NCBI RefSeq assembly: GCF_021869535.1
Contig: NW_026262701.1
Coordinates: forward strand, 1,813,501 to 1,877,500
Source of the DNA: Mytilus californianus
Taxonomy: Eukaryota > Mollusca > Bivalvia > Mytilida > Mytilidae
Length of the DNA stretch: 64,000 nt
Direction of reading: 5' to 3'
The notes beneath the pieces were generated by a model. That model was not told the DNA's origin, searched no databases, and saw nothing but the letters and a program-made list of their open reading frames with translations. Position numbers and translations under genes: made by a program. The stretch's first letter is position 1. Every line of letters begins with the position of its first letter. Below, piece after piece: positions 45,014 to 56,444 of this stretch.

Positions 45014-45604
45014 TTCTTCTTCATTACAAGCATAGAATCTTTTTGTTGCTTTGCCTCTGATTGGTGTCTTTTTTCTGCCATCATGCTTTTTTACTGTTAA
45101 ATTTTTTTCTTTGGCTGGAATGAATTGAAAGTTGGTAGTCTTGTGTTCTTTATGTTTTCAACAGACTTCAGTTGGTAACTTCATTTGTGATACTTTCTGT
45201 AATCTCTCTACCAAAGTGATTAAGACGCTCCTCTGTAACAAATCTTTTACGTCCAACTCGTCTCACTTCTATGTCCTCAGACTGGTCAATTTCAATTTGC
45301 CTTATTTGAGTTTTGCTTCTCTTTCCATATTTGCATGTAGTGTGCCATGCTACAAAATTGATTGTTTCCTCCATAGTGTGAGGTCTTTTTGTCACAACAC
45401 CATAGGTAATACTTTGATCATTTAATCCATTTAACATATATTAATTTAAAATATTGTTAAATAGTTGATTACCCATGCATGGATATGCCTTTCGGACCAT
45501 TGTTTAAATGCGAGCAGCATATTCATTTATTGATAGATTGCAACACTTTTCTATAGGTTTCAGGCAGGTAGTTTTGGAATTTTGGGTCCTCAATGCTCTC
45601 CAAC

Positions 45605-45722
45605 TTTGTACATGTTGGGCTTTATAACTATTTTGATCTGAGCGTCACTGATGAGTCTTATGTAGACGAAACGCGCGTCTGGCGTATTAAATTATAATCC
45701 TGGTACCTTTAATAACTTGTTT
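45605..45722 (+). repeat. Repeat R3 copy within the gypsy gag
   Basis: GAGCGTCACTGATGAGTC, GACGAAACGCGCGTCTGGCG and CCTGGTACCTTTAATAACTT in that order, interrupting gag. Plus orientation. Confidence 0.75.
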
Positions 45723-45899
45723 GTTATCTCCAAATCTTTTTCTCATATCTTTGGATAAAAGTCGATATGAGCTTCCTGTGTCATACGGTAGCTCAAATGT
45801 ATTTTTTGCAGCTTCGTCTTTAAGCACCAGTAATATTTTCTCAGCCTGACGTCTTCGTCCAAAATATTTCTTTCAGCAATTATTTCGAATTGCATCTGC

Positions 45900-46172
45900 A
45901 ATGTACTGTACGTCAGGAGCCTGTAATTCAGTGGTTGTCGTTTGTTTATGTGTTACATATTTGCTTTTCCTTCATTTTTTTGTACATAAATTAGGCCGTT
46001 AGTTTTCTCGTTTGAATTGTTTTACATTGTCATTTCGGGACCTTTTATGCGGTATGGGCTTTGCTCATTGTTGAATACCGTACGATGACCTATAGTTGTT
46101 AATTTCTGTGTCATTTTGGTCTCTTGTGGAGAGTTGTCTCATTGGCAATCATACCACATCTTTTTTTTTTAT
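45900..46172 (+). repeat. Repeat R2 copy within the gypsy gag
   Basis: Well-preserved forward copy ending GAGAGTTGTCTCATTGGCAA and CATACCACATC followed by a T run. The gag peptide-repeat region resumes to its right. Confidence 0.8.
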
Positions 46173-46769
46173 ATTCAGTCACATCTTCCGTTGTAGAATT
46201 GTAGTCTTGAGTAATAACTATCTTGTATGCTAGATGTAGAAACGGTTCGATATCGCATTTGTTTTGTTGTCTAGTATAATCTGGTTGAAAATTTGCTGTC
46301 TTGTATACTAGTATTCTGATTGAAAAATTATGCTGTTTTGAATCTGGTTGTCAATTTTGTTGTCTTGTATCTGGTTGAATATTCTGCTGACTTGCATATT
46401 CTGATTGACAATTGTGTTGTCTTGTATCTGGTTCAACATTCTGCTGTCTTGTATATTCTGGTTGAAAATTTAGCTGTATTCTATAATCTGGATGGACATT
46501 CTGTTCTTTTGTATAATCTGGTTGAACCTTTTGCTGTCTGTAAAAATCTCTTTCATTTTCAATTTCCCTTGAAATTTAGCCAGATAGATGACGTATTCCA
46601 AAAACTCATCAAATTGTGACCTGATAAAGAGAGAAAATACTGTATCTTGGACACATAATGTTCTGAAAGTCACAAGCACCAAGTTAACCTAACAGACTCA
46701 AAAACCGGCAGAAAAAACACAGTTATGTCAATCTCAACTGATGTAAACACAAACACAATTTCCTGCACT

Positions 46770-47460
46770 GACGAGGAGAAATTTATGCCAAACTGTGACG
46801 AAGATATTGTTCAGTTAGAACTCGTTAGGATCTTCCAAGATGTACATATGGTATTAAACCAAATCCCTTAATAAGAAAACTTATTGAAAATGGGAAAAAC
46901 TAGAAAGTCCCTAGGCCGATGAAAGAAGTATAAAAGTGCCCGGGACTTTGAACATACTCTAGACAGATAATCAAAGGTTTCAGTGAGATAGCTGCTCCAT
47001 TTGACTAGTAAGAATGTCACGTTCAATCGGACAGAAGCTGCTCAAAGACGTTATGATAATTTGAAAACAGCTTTGTGCACCAGTCCAGTATTGCCATACC
47101 CACACCTAGATGGAAAATTTATCCTGGACACAGACGCATCTAAAAATGGTATAGGTGCAGCTATTCACCAAGTACAAGAAGGTAAAATGCGAAGGTAATC
47201 GCATTTGCATATAAGAAATTAGACAAAACAGAACAAAGATACCGCGTCACAAGAAGATAACTCTTAGCCATGGTAACATTTGTCCACCAATACAGACATT
47301 ATACAGAAAATTCATCGTCAGAACTGACCATGGGTCTCTAAAATGGCTATTTGGATTCAAAGATCTTCAAAGTCAACTACACCGTCGTGGTTTAACCATC
47401 AAAACCCTGATGCACTTTCTCGACAAGAACATGGGGATACAGAGTACATTCATTCTTCAT
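46770..47460 (+). pseudogene. Ty3/gypsy RNase H fragment, opposite orientation
   Basis: Plus strand. An IIKGFSEIAAPF-like connection is followed by RRYDNLKTALCTSPVLPYPH and GKFILDTDASKNGIGAAIHQ (RNase H start, first catalytic Asp in DTDAS), then KLDKTEQRYRVTRR, LAMVTFVHQYRHY and a broken end near 47450. Gypsy-type. Stops at 46990 and 47199 and frameshifts disable it. Confidence 0.85.
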
Positions 47461-47939
47461 AGGTTGCATTTCTGTAAATATTTACAGTGCAATTTCCCAT
47501 AGGAACTCCTTTTACGGCTAAAACTGTACCACTTTTACTATGAAGTTTTGAAAAAAATCTTATCCTAGAATTGAAAGTTCATATGCACTACAATTTTTTT
47601 CAAAGGTCAAAATATGGGGCTGTGCGGCATATTTTCAACGTTCATATGCCCTGAACTTCTCAGAGTTTAAACTAACACTAATTTTCTTAACTACCCTACC
47701 TCGAATGTAGGGTTACCACAGATTTCAATATAAACAATATGCACATGTATATTTACTGGTAACATTCCCAATTTATGTCTCTGTGAGATGCAACACAGAG
47801 AGCATAACTGGGAACCATTATGTAAACAAAATTAATTTTCTATGAATATTCTAGATCTCCCCAAAAGAGGCGTGGTTTGAGAAACAGCTGTATTTACAAA
47901 GTGCAACCTTCAAACAACTTGAAAGATACATGTAAGGCC

Positions 47940-48310
47940 TGTTAAGAGTCAGATGAGCAATGGGAAAATTTCAAGACCAAAGTAGATGATTTAAAAAAAA
48001 CGATTTCCAATGTTACAGTTAGAGCTGTATTGGCCAGGTCTCAAACAGACCCGAGTGGTTAGCTAAATACTCAGCTAGCGACATGCAGTCTCTCCAAAAA
48101 GAAGACACAGACTTGACGTATTTGCACCAGTGGAAAATAGAAGGAAATATACCAGACAGAGAAAAGTGTGCAAGTGTAACCCAGTTGTAGGACGATATTG
48201 TTTAAACAAGGAGAATTTTGAAATGATTGATGGTATTATTTATCAGAAATAGACCAATACCAAGAAAAATCAAATCATTTACAGTTGCTTATTAAAGAAA
48301 GATATCTTGA
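47940..48310 (+). pseudogene. Ty3/gypsy integrase N-terminal fragment
   Basis: Reads VRAVLARSQTDPSG, SASDMQSLQKEDTDLTYLHQ and WKIEGNIPDREKCAS, matching the segment between RNase H and the integrase zinc finger in gypsy elements (M-x-x-x-Q-x-x-D-x-D-L-x-x-L). The rest of the integrase is missing. Confidence 0.6.
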
Positions 48311-48339
48311 CCTTGAGCCATAAGGTGTAACACCACTAA

Positions 48340-48455
48340 AAAGTTATCAAGGGTACCAGGATTATAACTTAATACGCAAGACGTGCGTTTCGTTTACATA
48401 AGATTCATCAGTGACGCTCAGATAAAAATAGTTATAAAGCCAAAAAAGTACAATT
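48340..48455 (-). mobile_element. R3 SINE-like insertion with 6-bp target duplication and a visible empty-site relative
   Basis: A 116-bp R3 copy flanked by CACTAA at 48334-48339 and 48456-48461. The flanks, joined, match 49786-49850, where the same host repeat runs through without the insertion. On the minus strand the 3' end is CCTGGTACCCTTGATAACTTT. Confidence 0.88.
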
Positions 48456-50055
48456 CACTAATTCGGCCCAAAAAGCACAAACCAGAAAGTAGTACATATT
48501 TAACACAACATAGTTCCTACTCATGAGTGTAACTTTCAAAATATGTAGAATATTTATGCATTGTTGGTATCAAATGAAAGCCGAATGACTGATGATCATT
48601 GTTAAACACTTTTTAACTTTTAATTGTGATTATTAAAAAGACTGCACTAGATGTTATAAAGAGGGTACATTTTGCCTGTTTATCAGATCTGAAGTACCTG
48701 TTTTGGTACATCCGAAATTATGGGAACCAGTTTTTTCTTATATGTTATTAAAGTTATGTTGATTTTTTTCATTACAAGACACCATAAAGTGTTGCTTTGA
48801 CATGCAATGATTGTCACTTTATTTGAACTTAAACAAAAGAGCTGACTCTGCGTGAAATTGAGGAATTTAACATAGAAAGCAATAGGGCCATGACTTAGTG
48901 GTGTACTTTTTATTACAGATAATCATCAGAAATTCAGTTTTTAGAAGTTGTACTTATTCCAATAAAAACAAGTCATATTTGATGAAAGTAATCATGTTTA
49001 ATCATCTTTTTTTTTGGATGAACAGTTCTGTTAGTGGGAAATTTCAGCTCTTAAATTGACATTATTAGGTATTTTAGCCTTTTACATGTTTTATGGTCAC
49101 ACACCATGCATGCAGCAAGACTTGACTTCAAATTCTTATTTTTGCATTTTTGGGGGATTGCAATTAATAAAACATGTATATAATGACTTGTTTATTGTAA
49201 AACAAAATAGCTATTGGTCAAATAATCCTATGATTTTCTTCAAGTTTTATTGGTTATCTTGTGATAGCCTTTTACAATCTAGGTAATTGGTAAATACTCA
49301 TATAAGAATTCCAAAATCTCACTGTACATGCAATTTAGAACTATTTTAGCAAGTTATCCAGCTGAAAGATATATAAACTGCTCTTTATAGTCTATAATGT
49401 ACCCCAGAAATATGGTTTATATAAAAAATGTCCCTTTTCCAATTTGAACAAAAAAGGGGGACAATTTTCTCAATTATGTTTGAGGTTTGGTCTAATATAT
49501 TTTTTATTGAATGAACAAACTCTGATGAAATATGACTATTTGTAAGGACATTGTTTCCAGAAGTTATTGAATACAACAATAATATTGAGAATAATAAAAG
49601 TATATTGGACATTGGTTATATCCATTTGCAGTTTTCTATGAATAACCCATATGGTACTACCAGTCAAATCTGAGCTTGAAATTAGTATTTAGAATATAGC
49701 TGGATGTATTTTTATTGTTTGAAATAGATAAAAGAACAGCATAAAGTCATGCTGAAGTCAGTATAGTAATTTTGGTTCTGTTATAGGTGTAATACCACTA
49801 ATTTGCCCGGCTAGAAAGCACATACCAGAAAGTATTATATATTTTACAATTTTTTTGTAATTCAAGTGTATAATCCACATGAGGGGGAGCAACTCCTAAA
49901 ATTATTCTGACTCACTGGATGGATTTTAACCCGATCTGAAACTTTTAAACGTTAATGTTAAAGTTATGCCTTAATTCGCCTAAAACTGTCTTAACAGATC
50001 GTAATCTAACGCTGGAGCCTTCTGTCTTGTTTGAACAGACCGAATACGACATATC
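48456..50055. other. Non-coding stretch
   Basis: No gene supported. A host repeat at 49786-49850 (GGTGTAATACCACTAATTTG and AGAAAGCACATACCAGAAAG) duplicates the one broken by R3 at 48326-48530. I looked here for a fifth TIR-STING exon on the minus strand and found none. Confidence 0.5.
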
Positions 50056-50059
50056 GAAA

Positions 50060-50300
50060 TAGTCTGTTTGTTTTGTTCACACATTGTTGTCAATACAATG
50101 TAATAGTATGTGACTGTCATACATTTTAGAGGTTGACCTAGCTATAAGCCCCCATTTTCTACACGAAGATATGTTTGTACCTAGTCAGGAATATGACAGT
50201 TGTTATTCATTCGTTAGATGTGCTTGGACTTTTAATTTTAATATTTGATATGAGACTTTGCTTTAAATGTTCCATGAAGTTCGGTAATTTGTAATCCTAC
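50060..50300 (+). repeat. Repeat R6 copy beside TIR-STING exon 4
   Basis: TGTTTTGTTCACACATTGTT, GTGACTGTCATAC and AGTCAGGAATATGACAG. It ends about 40 bp from the donor of exon 4 at 50337, so it lies in the next intron. Confidence 0.65.
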
Positions 50301-50337
50301 ATTTATATGGTAAATTGATAATTCACATACAACTTAC

Positions 50338-50515
50338 CATTGTAGTAGACAAATTCAAAGTCCTTTTGTTTTCCTTTTAGCAATATCTCCATTATTTTTT
50401 CTACAGTGGTGTAAAATTTGATTACTTCCGTCTTCATCTGCTTTTCTGATATTATGTTTGCCTCTTTCATTTGGTATATCACATCGACTGGTGGGGCATA
50501 TTGGCCAAAAAAACA
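50338..50515 (-). CDS. STING1: TIR-STING exon 4: second half of the ligand-binding domain
   Basis: 178 bp, acceptor TTAAATAG|TGT, donor AATG|GTAAGT. It encodes residues 283-341: CFFGQYAPPVDVIYQMKEAN, then a long helix (VIKFYTTVEKIMEILLK) and the strand DFEFVYYN. It aligns with human CVLEYATPLQTLFAM, RLEQAKLFCRTLEDIL and CRLIAYQE. The human T263-P264 pair reads P290-P291. The exon ends one base into a codon, so another exon must follow. The acceptor has a poor pyrimidine tract, and Penelope-type sequence begins within about 10-50 bp upstream of it in the intron. Confidence 0.85.
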
Positions 50516-50544
50516 CTATTTAACATAGAAATAAATTATTGCAA

Positions 50545-51160
50545 TTATATCGAAAAAGTGATAAGCGTGAACGTTCCATTTCTATGTATCATATTCTAGC
50601 AGCGCCTGCAGACGGAGTACATATCTACCAATTGATACGATATTCAAGAGCTCGTATTTCATATCATTATTTCCTTGATAGAAGGTTGCTGCTAGGAAAC
50701 TATTAAACCATGAGTTGAATGGTGAAGATGAAATCATTCCTTTTTAAGGTTTACGGACGCCATCACAAGTTAGTAGACCGTAACCAAATATCCATTTCAT
50801 AGATGATAGTGGATATGTTCTTAATGTCGATATGTCAACCGCGTCCCTCTTTTTTGAAAGTGACCTACATAATTTGACTTATTACTTGGTTTATATTAAC
50901 ATGAACACCTTGCAGGATGCTACACGTGGAGTACGATCTTTTTACGCTCCCAGAGCACCTTAAATCACTCCCCCCTAGTATTTGGTGCGGTTCGTGTTGC
51001 TCAGTCTTTAGTTTTCTATGTCGTGTTTTGTGTACTATTTTTTTTTTATCTGGTTATCTTTTTTGTTTTTTTTAGCCATGACGTCAGTTTTTATTTATCG
51101 ACTTTTGAGTTTGAATGTCCATCTGGTAATGTTTGCCCCTATTTCGCTCCATATTTAAAA
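50545..51160 (+). pseudogene. Penelope-type RT C-terminus and tail (lineage 1) in TIR-STING intron 3
   Basis: Plus-strand pieces matching the lineage-1 C-terminus: ACGTTCCATTTCTATGTA (NVPFLC), CAGCGCCTGCAGACGGAGTA, ATTGATACGATATTCAAG and later KVYGRHHKLVDR-like codons near 50740-50790. The R4 tail follows to 51160 (GGTGCGGTTCGTGTTGCTC). Coding content is ruined by indels. It lies antisense to the gene. Confidence 0.75.
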
Positions 51161-51529
51161 ACAAAACAAAAATGTTGGGAAATTTGAATTAATTGGAATG
51201 CATACAACTAAACAGGCAGTACTCTATACAATAGAGATGTATCTAACATGAAATATATAAAACATTTGACAGTTCAGTGTAACTATATTAACATAACCCA
51301 CAATTGTTTATAAATTTTGGGACATCTTTTGGATAGTAACGCCGACTGTACAATAAATCAAACATGAACAATGTAAAAAAAAAGCAGATAAAACTAGTAT
51401 ACTTCTGAATAGCAAATATATTGCTATATTGCTCAAACTAAGTAAACTTGTTTTTCAAATTGACAAAATTGAGAATGAAGACGAGAATTGCTTCAAAAAG
51501 ATAATAGCCCGACTAAAGAACATACAGCA

Positions 51530-51800
51530 GCACAATGCCACTAAGTGTTCTTTGACACATCGGGAACATACCGCAACCGGACGCAGGCTTCAGCTGGCCC
51601 CTAAACAATAAGGTATACATTTTCAGCAAAAATAATCGTCACTCCGAAACATATACTTAAACCATAATTAAAAAAAGCAAAACAGGACTAACAAACGCCA
51701 AAGGTTCCTGACTTGGGACAGGCCCAAAAATGTGGCGTGGTTTAACATGCTTGATGAGATCTCTATCTTGCCCCTATTTATCGTTGTTAATTTAAAGTTG
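51530..51800 (-). repeat. Fragments of R1 and R2-type tails
   Basis: CGCAACCGGACGCAGGCTTC and AGCTGGCCCCTAAACA (reverse R1), followed by TTCCTGACTTGGGACAGG and GTGGCGTGGTTTAACATG, shared with the 5640-5710 part of R2. Confidence 0.6.
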
Positions 51801-53561
51801 TTGTGAATTTGACACATTCCACGTTTACATTCACAATTGTATAATTTGTTTTACTTACCTTTTAATGCATTTATTATGGTCAGTTCAAATTAATGTGTTC
51901 CAACATTTTTTGTTAAGAGCCAGTCTGTGGTAAAATCATGCAAAATGGTCCGAATCCAAAATTATCCAATCAGACTGATATTTTGTATTTTTGATACCTT
52001 ATATGTAATAACTTTTTGTGCAAAATATTTTGAAAAAATATTCAGCCAATATGTATGCAGAACATTCGATAATTGTCTATTTCTGTACTGACAAAAGGCC
52101 ATTTTAAGCCTATTTTAGGGTATTTTGACCTGGTTTTTTGTACTATTATAGAAAAGTTGTAGCTTAATGATAATTAATACCTTAACAAACAACTTAAAAT
52201 GAAAGAAAATTAGGATAGTTTTCAAAGTTTGACATTTCTCAATACCCCTACTAGCAGGTTGATATTGCATGGTTTTGAAAAAGTGCCGATTCAGCAAAAT
52301 TTGTCTTGTAAGATCATGTTTTGTTTTTAATAAAATGTAATACAGCATGAAGCTTATATATTTATCTACAAAATGCAAGAAAATGGGGCTCGGCAAATGA
52401 TACCTTCTTACGATAAAATAACAATTTAGGATGAACAAGATGTCAATTATGCCTTATTTATGAATTTTTTATTGGTTACAAGAGAAACTTTACAAATGTA
52501 TGTGGTAGTAAAAATATAAGAAAATAATAACAGATATAATGTTTATTGCTTATCTTGATTGATTAAACTCAGTTTAACTTAGTTTTAATTGAAAATATAC
52601 TACAGGAGTAGGCCTGGTAAGACCCCTTTTAAGCCCCAAAATTTAGCATTTTTACAATTTGTTTAAAATACATGTATTAACTTATCGCTACTTATTGAAG
52701 TCACTTTTCAAAAGTAGACTACTTCAGTTACTTTAAAATCATTTTTAATGGGCTGTTGTTTTACAATACTATGAACATTCAACAGGTACTATCATCATTA
52801 ATTTATGTAGAATTTCTGAAATCTTCACAATTTTAGCATTTGTGCTAATTTTAGACATTTGTTGTCTAAAATGGATATGGCCACTTTTGTTCAGTCTTGA
52901 TATTTAAATACATGTTGTATTTGATGATATTACATACACATATAAAAATTGAGACTTGGTGCTTCTTACCTAGAAAAGGGGGTCCATTTTTTATATTGGA
53001 ATTAATCTTTATAAGCTTTTTGTCAAATATCAAGCAGATGCTGAGAAAAGTGTTACTTAAATTTTGTGACGCTAACATGAATGACAAATAGTGATCCCTA
53101 TGTAGCTTCTCGGATAAAAGTCGACATAACAACAATGTTAAGTTTCCTCATAGAATGTAACCTCAAATAACTTGAGGCATGTGAATAAGAGTTAGCCTAT
53201 TACTACCACAGACAAACAAAAATATTTCAAATGGAAATAAAATTTATTTTATACCTACATGAATAAAAACAAATATACAGATAAATGGTTCAACTGTCGT
53301 GCAGACATTTTAATTAAAATGGTTATATAACTATTCAGGCTGTTTGCTTATAATTTTACTGTCATATAATATTAGCGGAGTCTGCCATAAAGAGAAACAT
53401 GCAAAACGGTCTGAAAACATGCAAACAGTGATAAGATCTGAAGCCAGGTTGGATGACTATTCAGGTCTAAGTTAGTAAGTATGCATCAATGAGAGCTTCA
53501 GTCAAAACATCCTGTTGTAATATTGATTGTGTTTCGTCTGTTTTCCTCTTTTCTACTACAG

Positions 53562-53836
53562 ATCAGAACACTTTATCGACTTGTATTGTGCAGGTAAAAC
53601 AAAATTCAAAATCAAATCAATAATTTCTGATGATAATTTTGTAGAAAAAGCCATTGGATTTTTTTGATACATCATCCCATGCCAGATTCAATTGGTTCCT
53701 AAATGGTGGATACTTTCCATTTCAAAGGAAATGCAAGCCTCTGTTGAGTTTCTCTTGGTCAGAAATGTTATCTGTTTCCCAATCTGATGCTAAATATTAT
53801 GAAAAATTAGTTGATGCTGTGAATATACTCCTATGA
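53562..53836 (+). CDS. Candidate C-terminal exon pair of an unidentified gene, within TIR-STING intron 3
   Basis: A 32-bp exon (53562-53593) has a strong acceptor (TTTTCTACTACAG) and donor (GCAG|GTAAAA). A second exon starts at 53645 after TTTTGTAG and is open to a stop at 53836. Joined, the frame stays open through QNTLSTCIVQ, KKPLDFFDTSSHARFNWFLN, GGYFPFQRKCKPLL and YYEKLVDAVNILL. Composition is protein-like. I do not recognise the family. It is antisense to TIR-STING and its upstream exons were not found, so it may be a nested gene end or a captured fragment. Confidence 0.4.
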
Positions 53837-54666
53837 GAACCTGAGTATCTTTAATTTGGCTTTCATCTCCATCTAAAAAGATAAAAAATAAATCTACAAA
53901 TGTACTTTAAAAAAAAAATATATCCCTTATTAAATTAAAGATAAATGAATTCTCAAATATACAATGTCCATGATATATGAGATAACTATGAAATCTCTTT
54001 GGTTGGGACCCAATGAAAAAAAAATATATAAGATATCTCAACTGGTGGAGTAAAATCATTGCTTTACCACATCTAGTATATCTGATAAAACCTCAATGTC
54101 TTAATGCAAAAACTTAACCAAACCATTCATGCAGAAACTGTAGGCCAAAGTGACCTTATCAATAGTAACAATTTTGTACTACCCAAGATATCTATCCACT
54201 AGCTATAGTCAAGTATCAATGTAATACCATGTCTATTATCTTACAGAAAGACCTAAACACACAAAATTTACAAAGTTGCTCAAGTGGAAAATGTAGGTCA
54301 ACATTACCTTTATAAAAGTGAATCATGTTGGACTATCCAAAATCAATACACTGGTTAAGTATCAAAGCTGTACAATTTTGTACCCGAGATATTGACCTTA
54401 ATGCAAAAAACTTAACCATGTCACTCATGTGGAAAATGTAGGTCAAGGTGACCTAATTTTTATCATTTACCCTATTGCTCTACCCAAAACCTATTCACTG
54501 GTCAAATATCATAGCTATACTACATGTTTTATGACTATATCCCGTGTCACTTAAGTGAATATGTAGGTCATAATGACCTAATTATAAATGTTTATTAGGA
54601 AATTCTAATATGAGGTTTTTGATTGAATCCAAGTCCATGATAAAACTAATACAAAGCTATACCCAG

Positions 54667-54881
54667 TACTGTAAATTCAGAAATTATTGCGTGCATTAAT
54701 AACTAAGATTTTGTAATGTAATTTTAGACTGAAATGCGAATTTAATTTTTGCAATATTCAGAAAAATCCAGTTTAAATCATATAGTAAATTTCAAAATGC
54801 GAGTTTAAATTAGTGCGATTATAACCCTGTCGCATTTTTCGCAATGATAAAAACCTCGCAATAATTTCAGAATTTACAGTA
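54667..54881. mobile_element. MITE copy 2, TA-flanked, 25-bp inverted ends
   Basis: Left end TACTGTAAATTCAGAAATTA and right end (reversed) TACTGTAAATTCTGAAATTA are nearly identical inverted repeats, with TA at both edges. The 215-bp interior carries TTTTAGACTGAAATGCGA and GCGATTATAACCCTGTCGC and no coding. TA duplication suggests mobilisation by a Tc1/mariner-type transposase (inference). Confidence 0.88.
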
Positions 54882-55099
54882 ATATTTTTGACATTATCAC
54901 TTTTTTGGTAATGGTTAAAAATTTTACCACTGGTCGTCTCATGATTCCCTAACCTCCACCCCTTCCCACTAAATATATCTCTGTACATTTTACAATCAGT
55001 TTAAAATTTTCAAAATGCCTTTCAATTGCCCCTGTAAATAAACTATGTGGGGATGTATAAGAACCCTGCCACATCATATCTCTGATTTTGTTAGATGTA

Positions 55100-55450
55100 T
55101 TTATGCTCTGTGCCAATCTGATGAGTTAAGCCTCAACTGACACATGACTGATTTCTTATGTTGTACTATTACACTACTGTCCCAGGTTAGATGAGGGTTG
55201 GCGCCTTCAAACGAATTTAACCTCAAAGTGGTTGTTGTTTGTTTCTGTATACCATATTTGTTTTTCGTTCATTGTTTTGTACATATATTTACTCATTCTA
55301 AATAGTTTAACATTTGTGATTTCTGGGCCTTTGATAGCTGACTATGCGGTATGGGCTTTGTTCATTGTTGAAGGCCATACAGTGACCTATAGTTGTTAAA
55401 TTTTATGTCATCTAGTCTCTTGTGGAGCATTGTCACATTTGCAATCAATT
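55100..55450 (+). repeat. Repeat R2 copy, diverged
   Basis: CAATCTGATGAGTTAAGCC, CTACTGTCCCAGGTTAG, GCGGTATGGGCTTTGTTC and CTCTTGTGGAGCATTGTC, ending GCAATCA. Forward. Confidence 0.7.
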
Positions 55451-55510
55451 CAAATCAATTCTTTTTTTTTATAAATTCAATAACATTCTCATACATGTAT
55501 GTTTTCTTAC

Positions 55511-55590
55511 CATAATCTTTTTTGTATCAACTATGATTCCTCCATCAGCTACTGTTTGTCTAATCTTGGTAAAACACTGCTTGCAGAGAC
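55511..55590 (-). CDS. Candidate 80-bp exon of an unidentified gene
   Basis: Minus strand. Acceptor CATACATTGTAG, then an open frame reading LCKQCFTKIRQTVADGG and IIVDTKKIM, then a consensus donor ATG|GTAAGA. It starts two bases into a codon and ends on a boundary, so adding it between TIR-STING exons 3 and 4 would break the frame. It is therefore not part of the main transcript. Family unknown. Confidence 0.35.
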
Positions 55591-56444
55591 CTACAATGTA
55601 TGCCTTTGTGAAAAAATGGAATAATGCAGCCAGTCAATGGTACCATACACACTAAAAACATCAATAAAACACGATCATGTCAATGTCCAGATGAGCAATG
55701 TTTCAGCGTGAACAATCAATCAATTTATAAACCTGTTGTTCTACGGCATGATGCCAGCGGATAAATTATAATAGAAAAATCTGTTTTATCAAATTAAAGG
55801 TTGAAACTAATTTATTTACAAAAAGGCATGCCTCATTTGAATACATGGACATGATGGAGACATTATTAAAGTCAGTAAGCAGAATGAATATCAGGACCAC
55901 ATGTAAAACGTAATACAACTTCAAGTGAGAAACTCACACCCTATAAAAACCTAGATTTTGTGCTTTCATTTCAGACAAATAAAAGGTGAATTGAGATTTT
56001 AGTGACAAAAACAAAACAAGTTTAACCTCACTACATTTATGTGTGCCCTTTCCAACTAAGGAATATATTATAGGTTGGTTTTTACATGTACATGTAATAC
56101 CGCCGATATGTCCTTGCTTCAATAGATATTTATAATTTACAATTTTTTGTATCTAGACCATATATACATGTACATTTAGTGCAGGTTGTTTTTTTTTATA
56201 TTTAATGACTCATTTCTGGTAATTTACAGCTCGCAATTAGATGGTGGTTGTGCATGTTGCATATATCACATATCTACATGTATTAGAAATAAATGCCTTT
56301 TTCCATATACATGTATATATGTTCATTGTATCACATAATTATATACCTCGCCACTATGTCATGCATATGTGGCAGTTTTAAAAATTAATCTTTTCATAAT
56401 ACAGTGGTGGATCCATCCAGGGAGGGACCGGTGGTCAACATAAT

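Larger units (their letters stand above)
45130..46680 (-). pseudogene. Ty3/gypsy gag remnant with a degenerate peptide repeat
   Basis: Minus strand. At 46180-46560 the frame IENERDFYRQQKVQPDYTKE opens a run of degenerate units on the theme QPDYTRQQN. After inserted repeats R2 and R3, capsid-like sequence follows (AEKILLVLKDEAAKNTFELP and SKDMRKRFGD, near 45750-45870), then QSITYGVVTKRPHTMEETIN and VGRKRFVTEERLNHFG (45437-45168). Gag would assemble the particle. Order and orientation agree with the RT at 43.8-44.4 kb, so both probably belong to one broken element. Confidence 0.75.
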
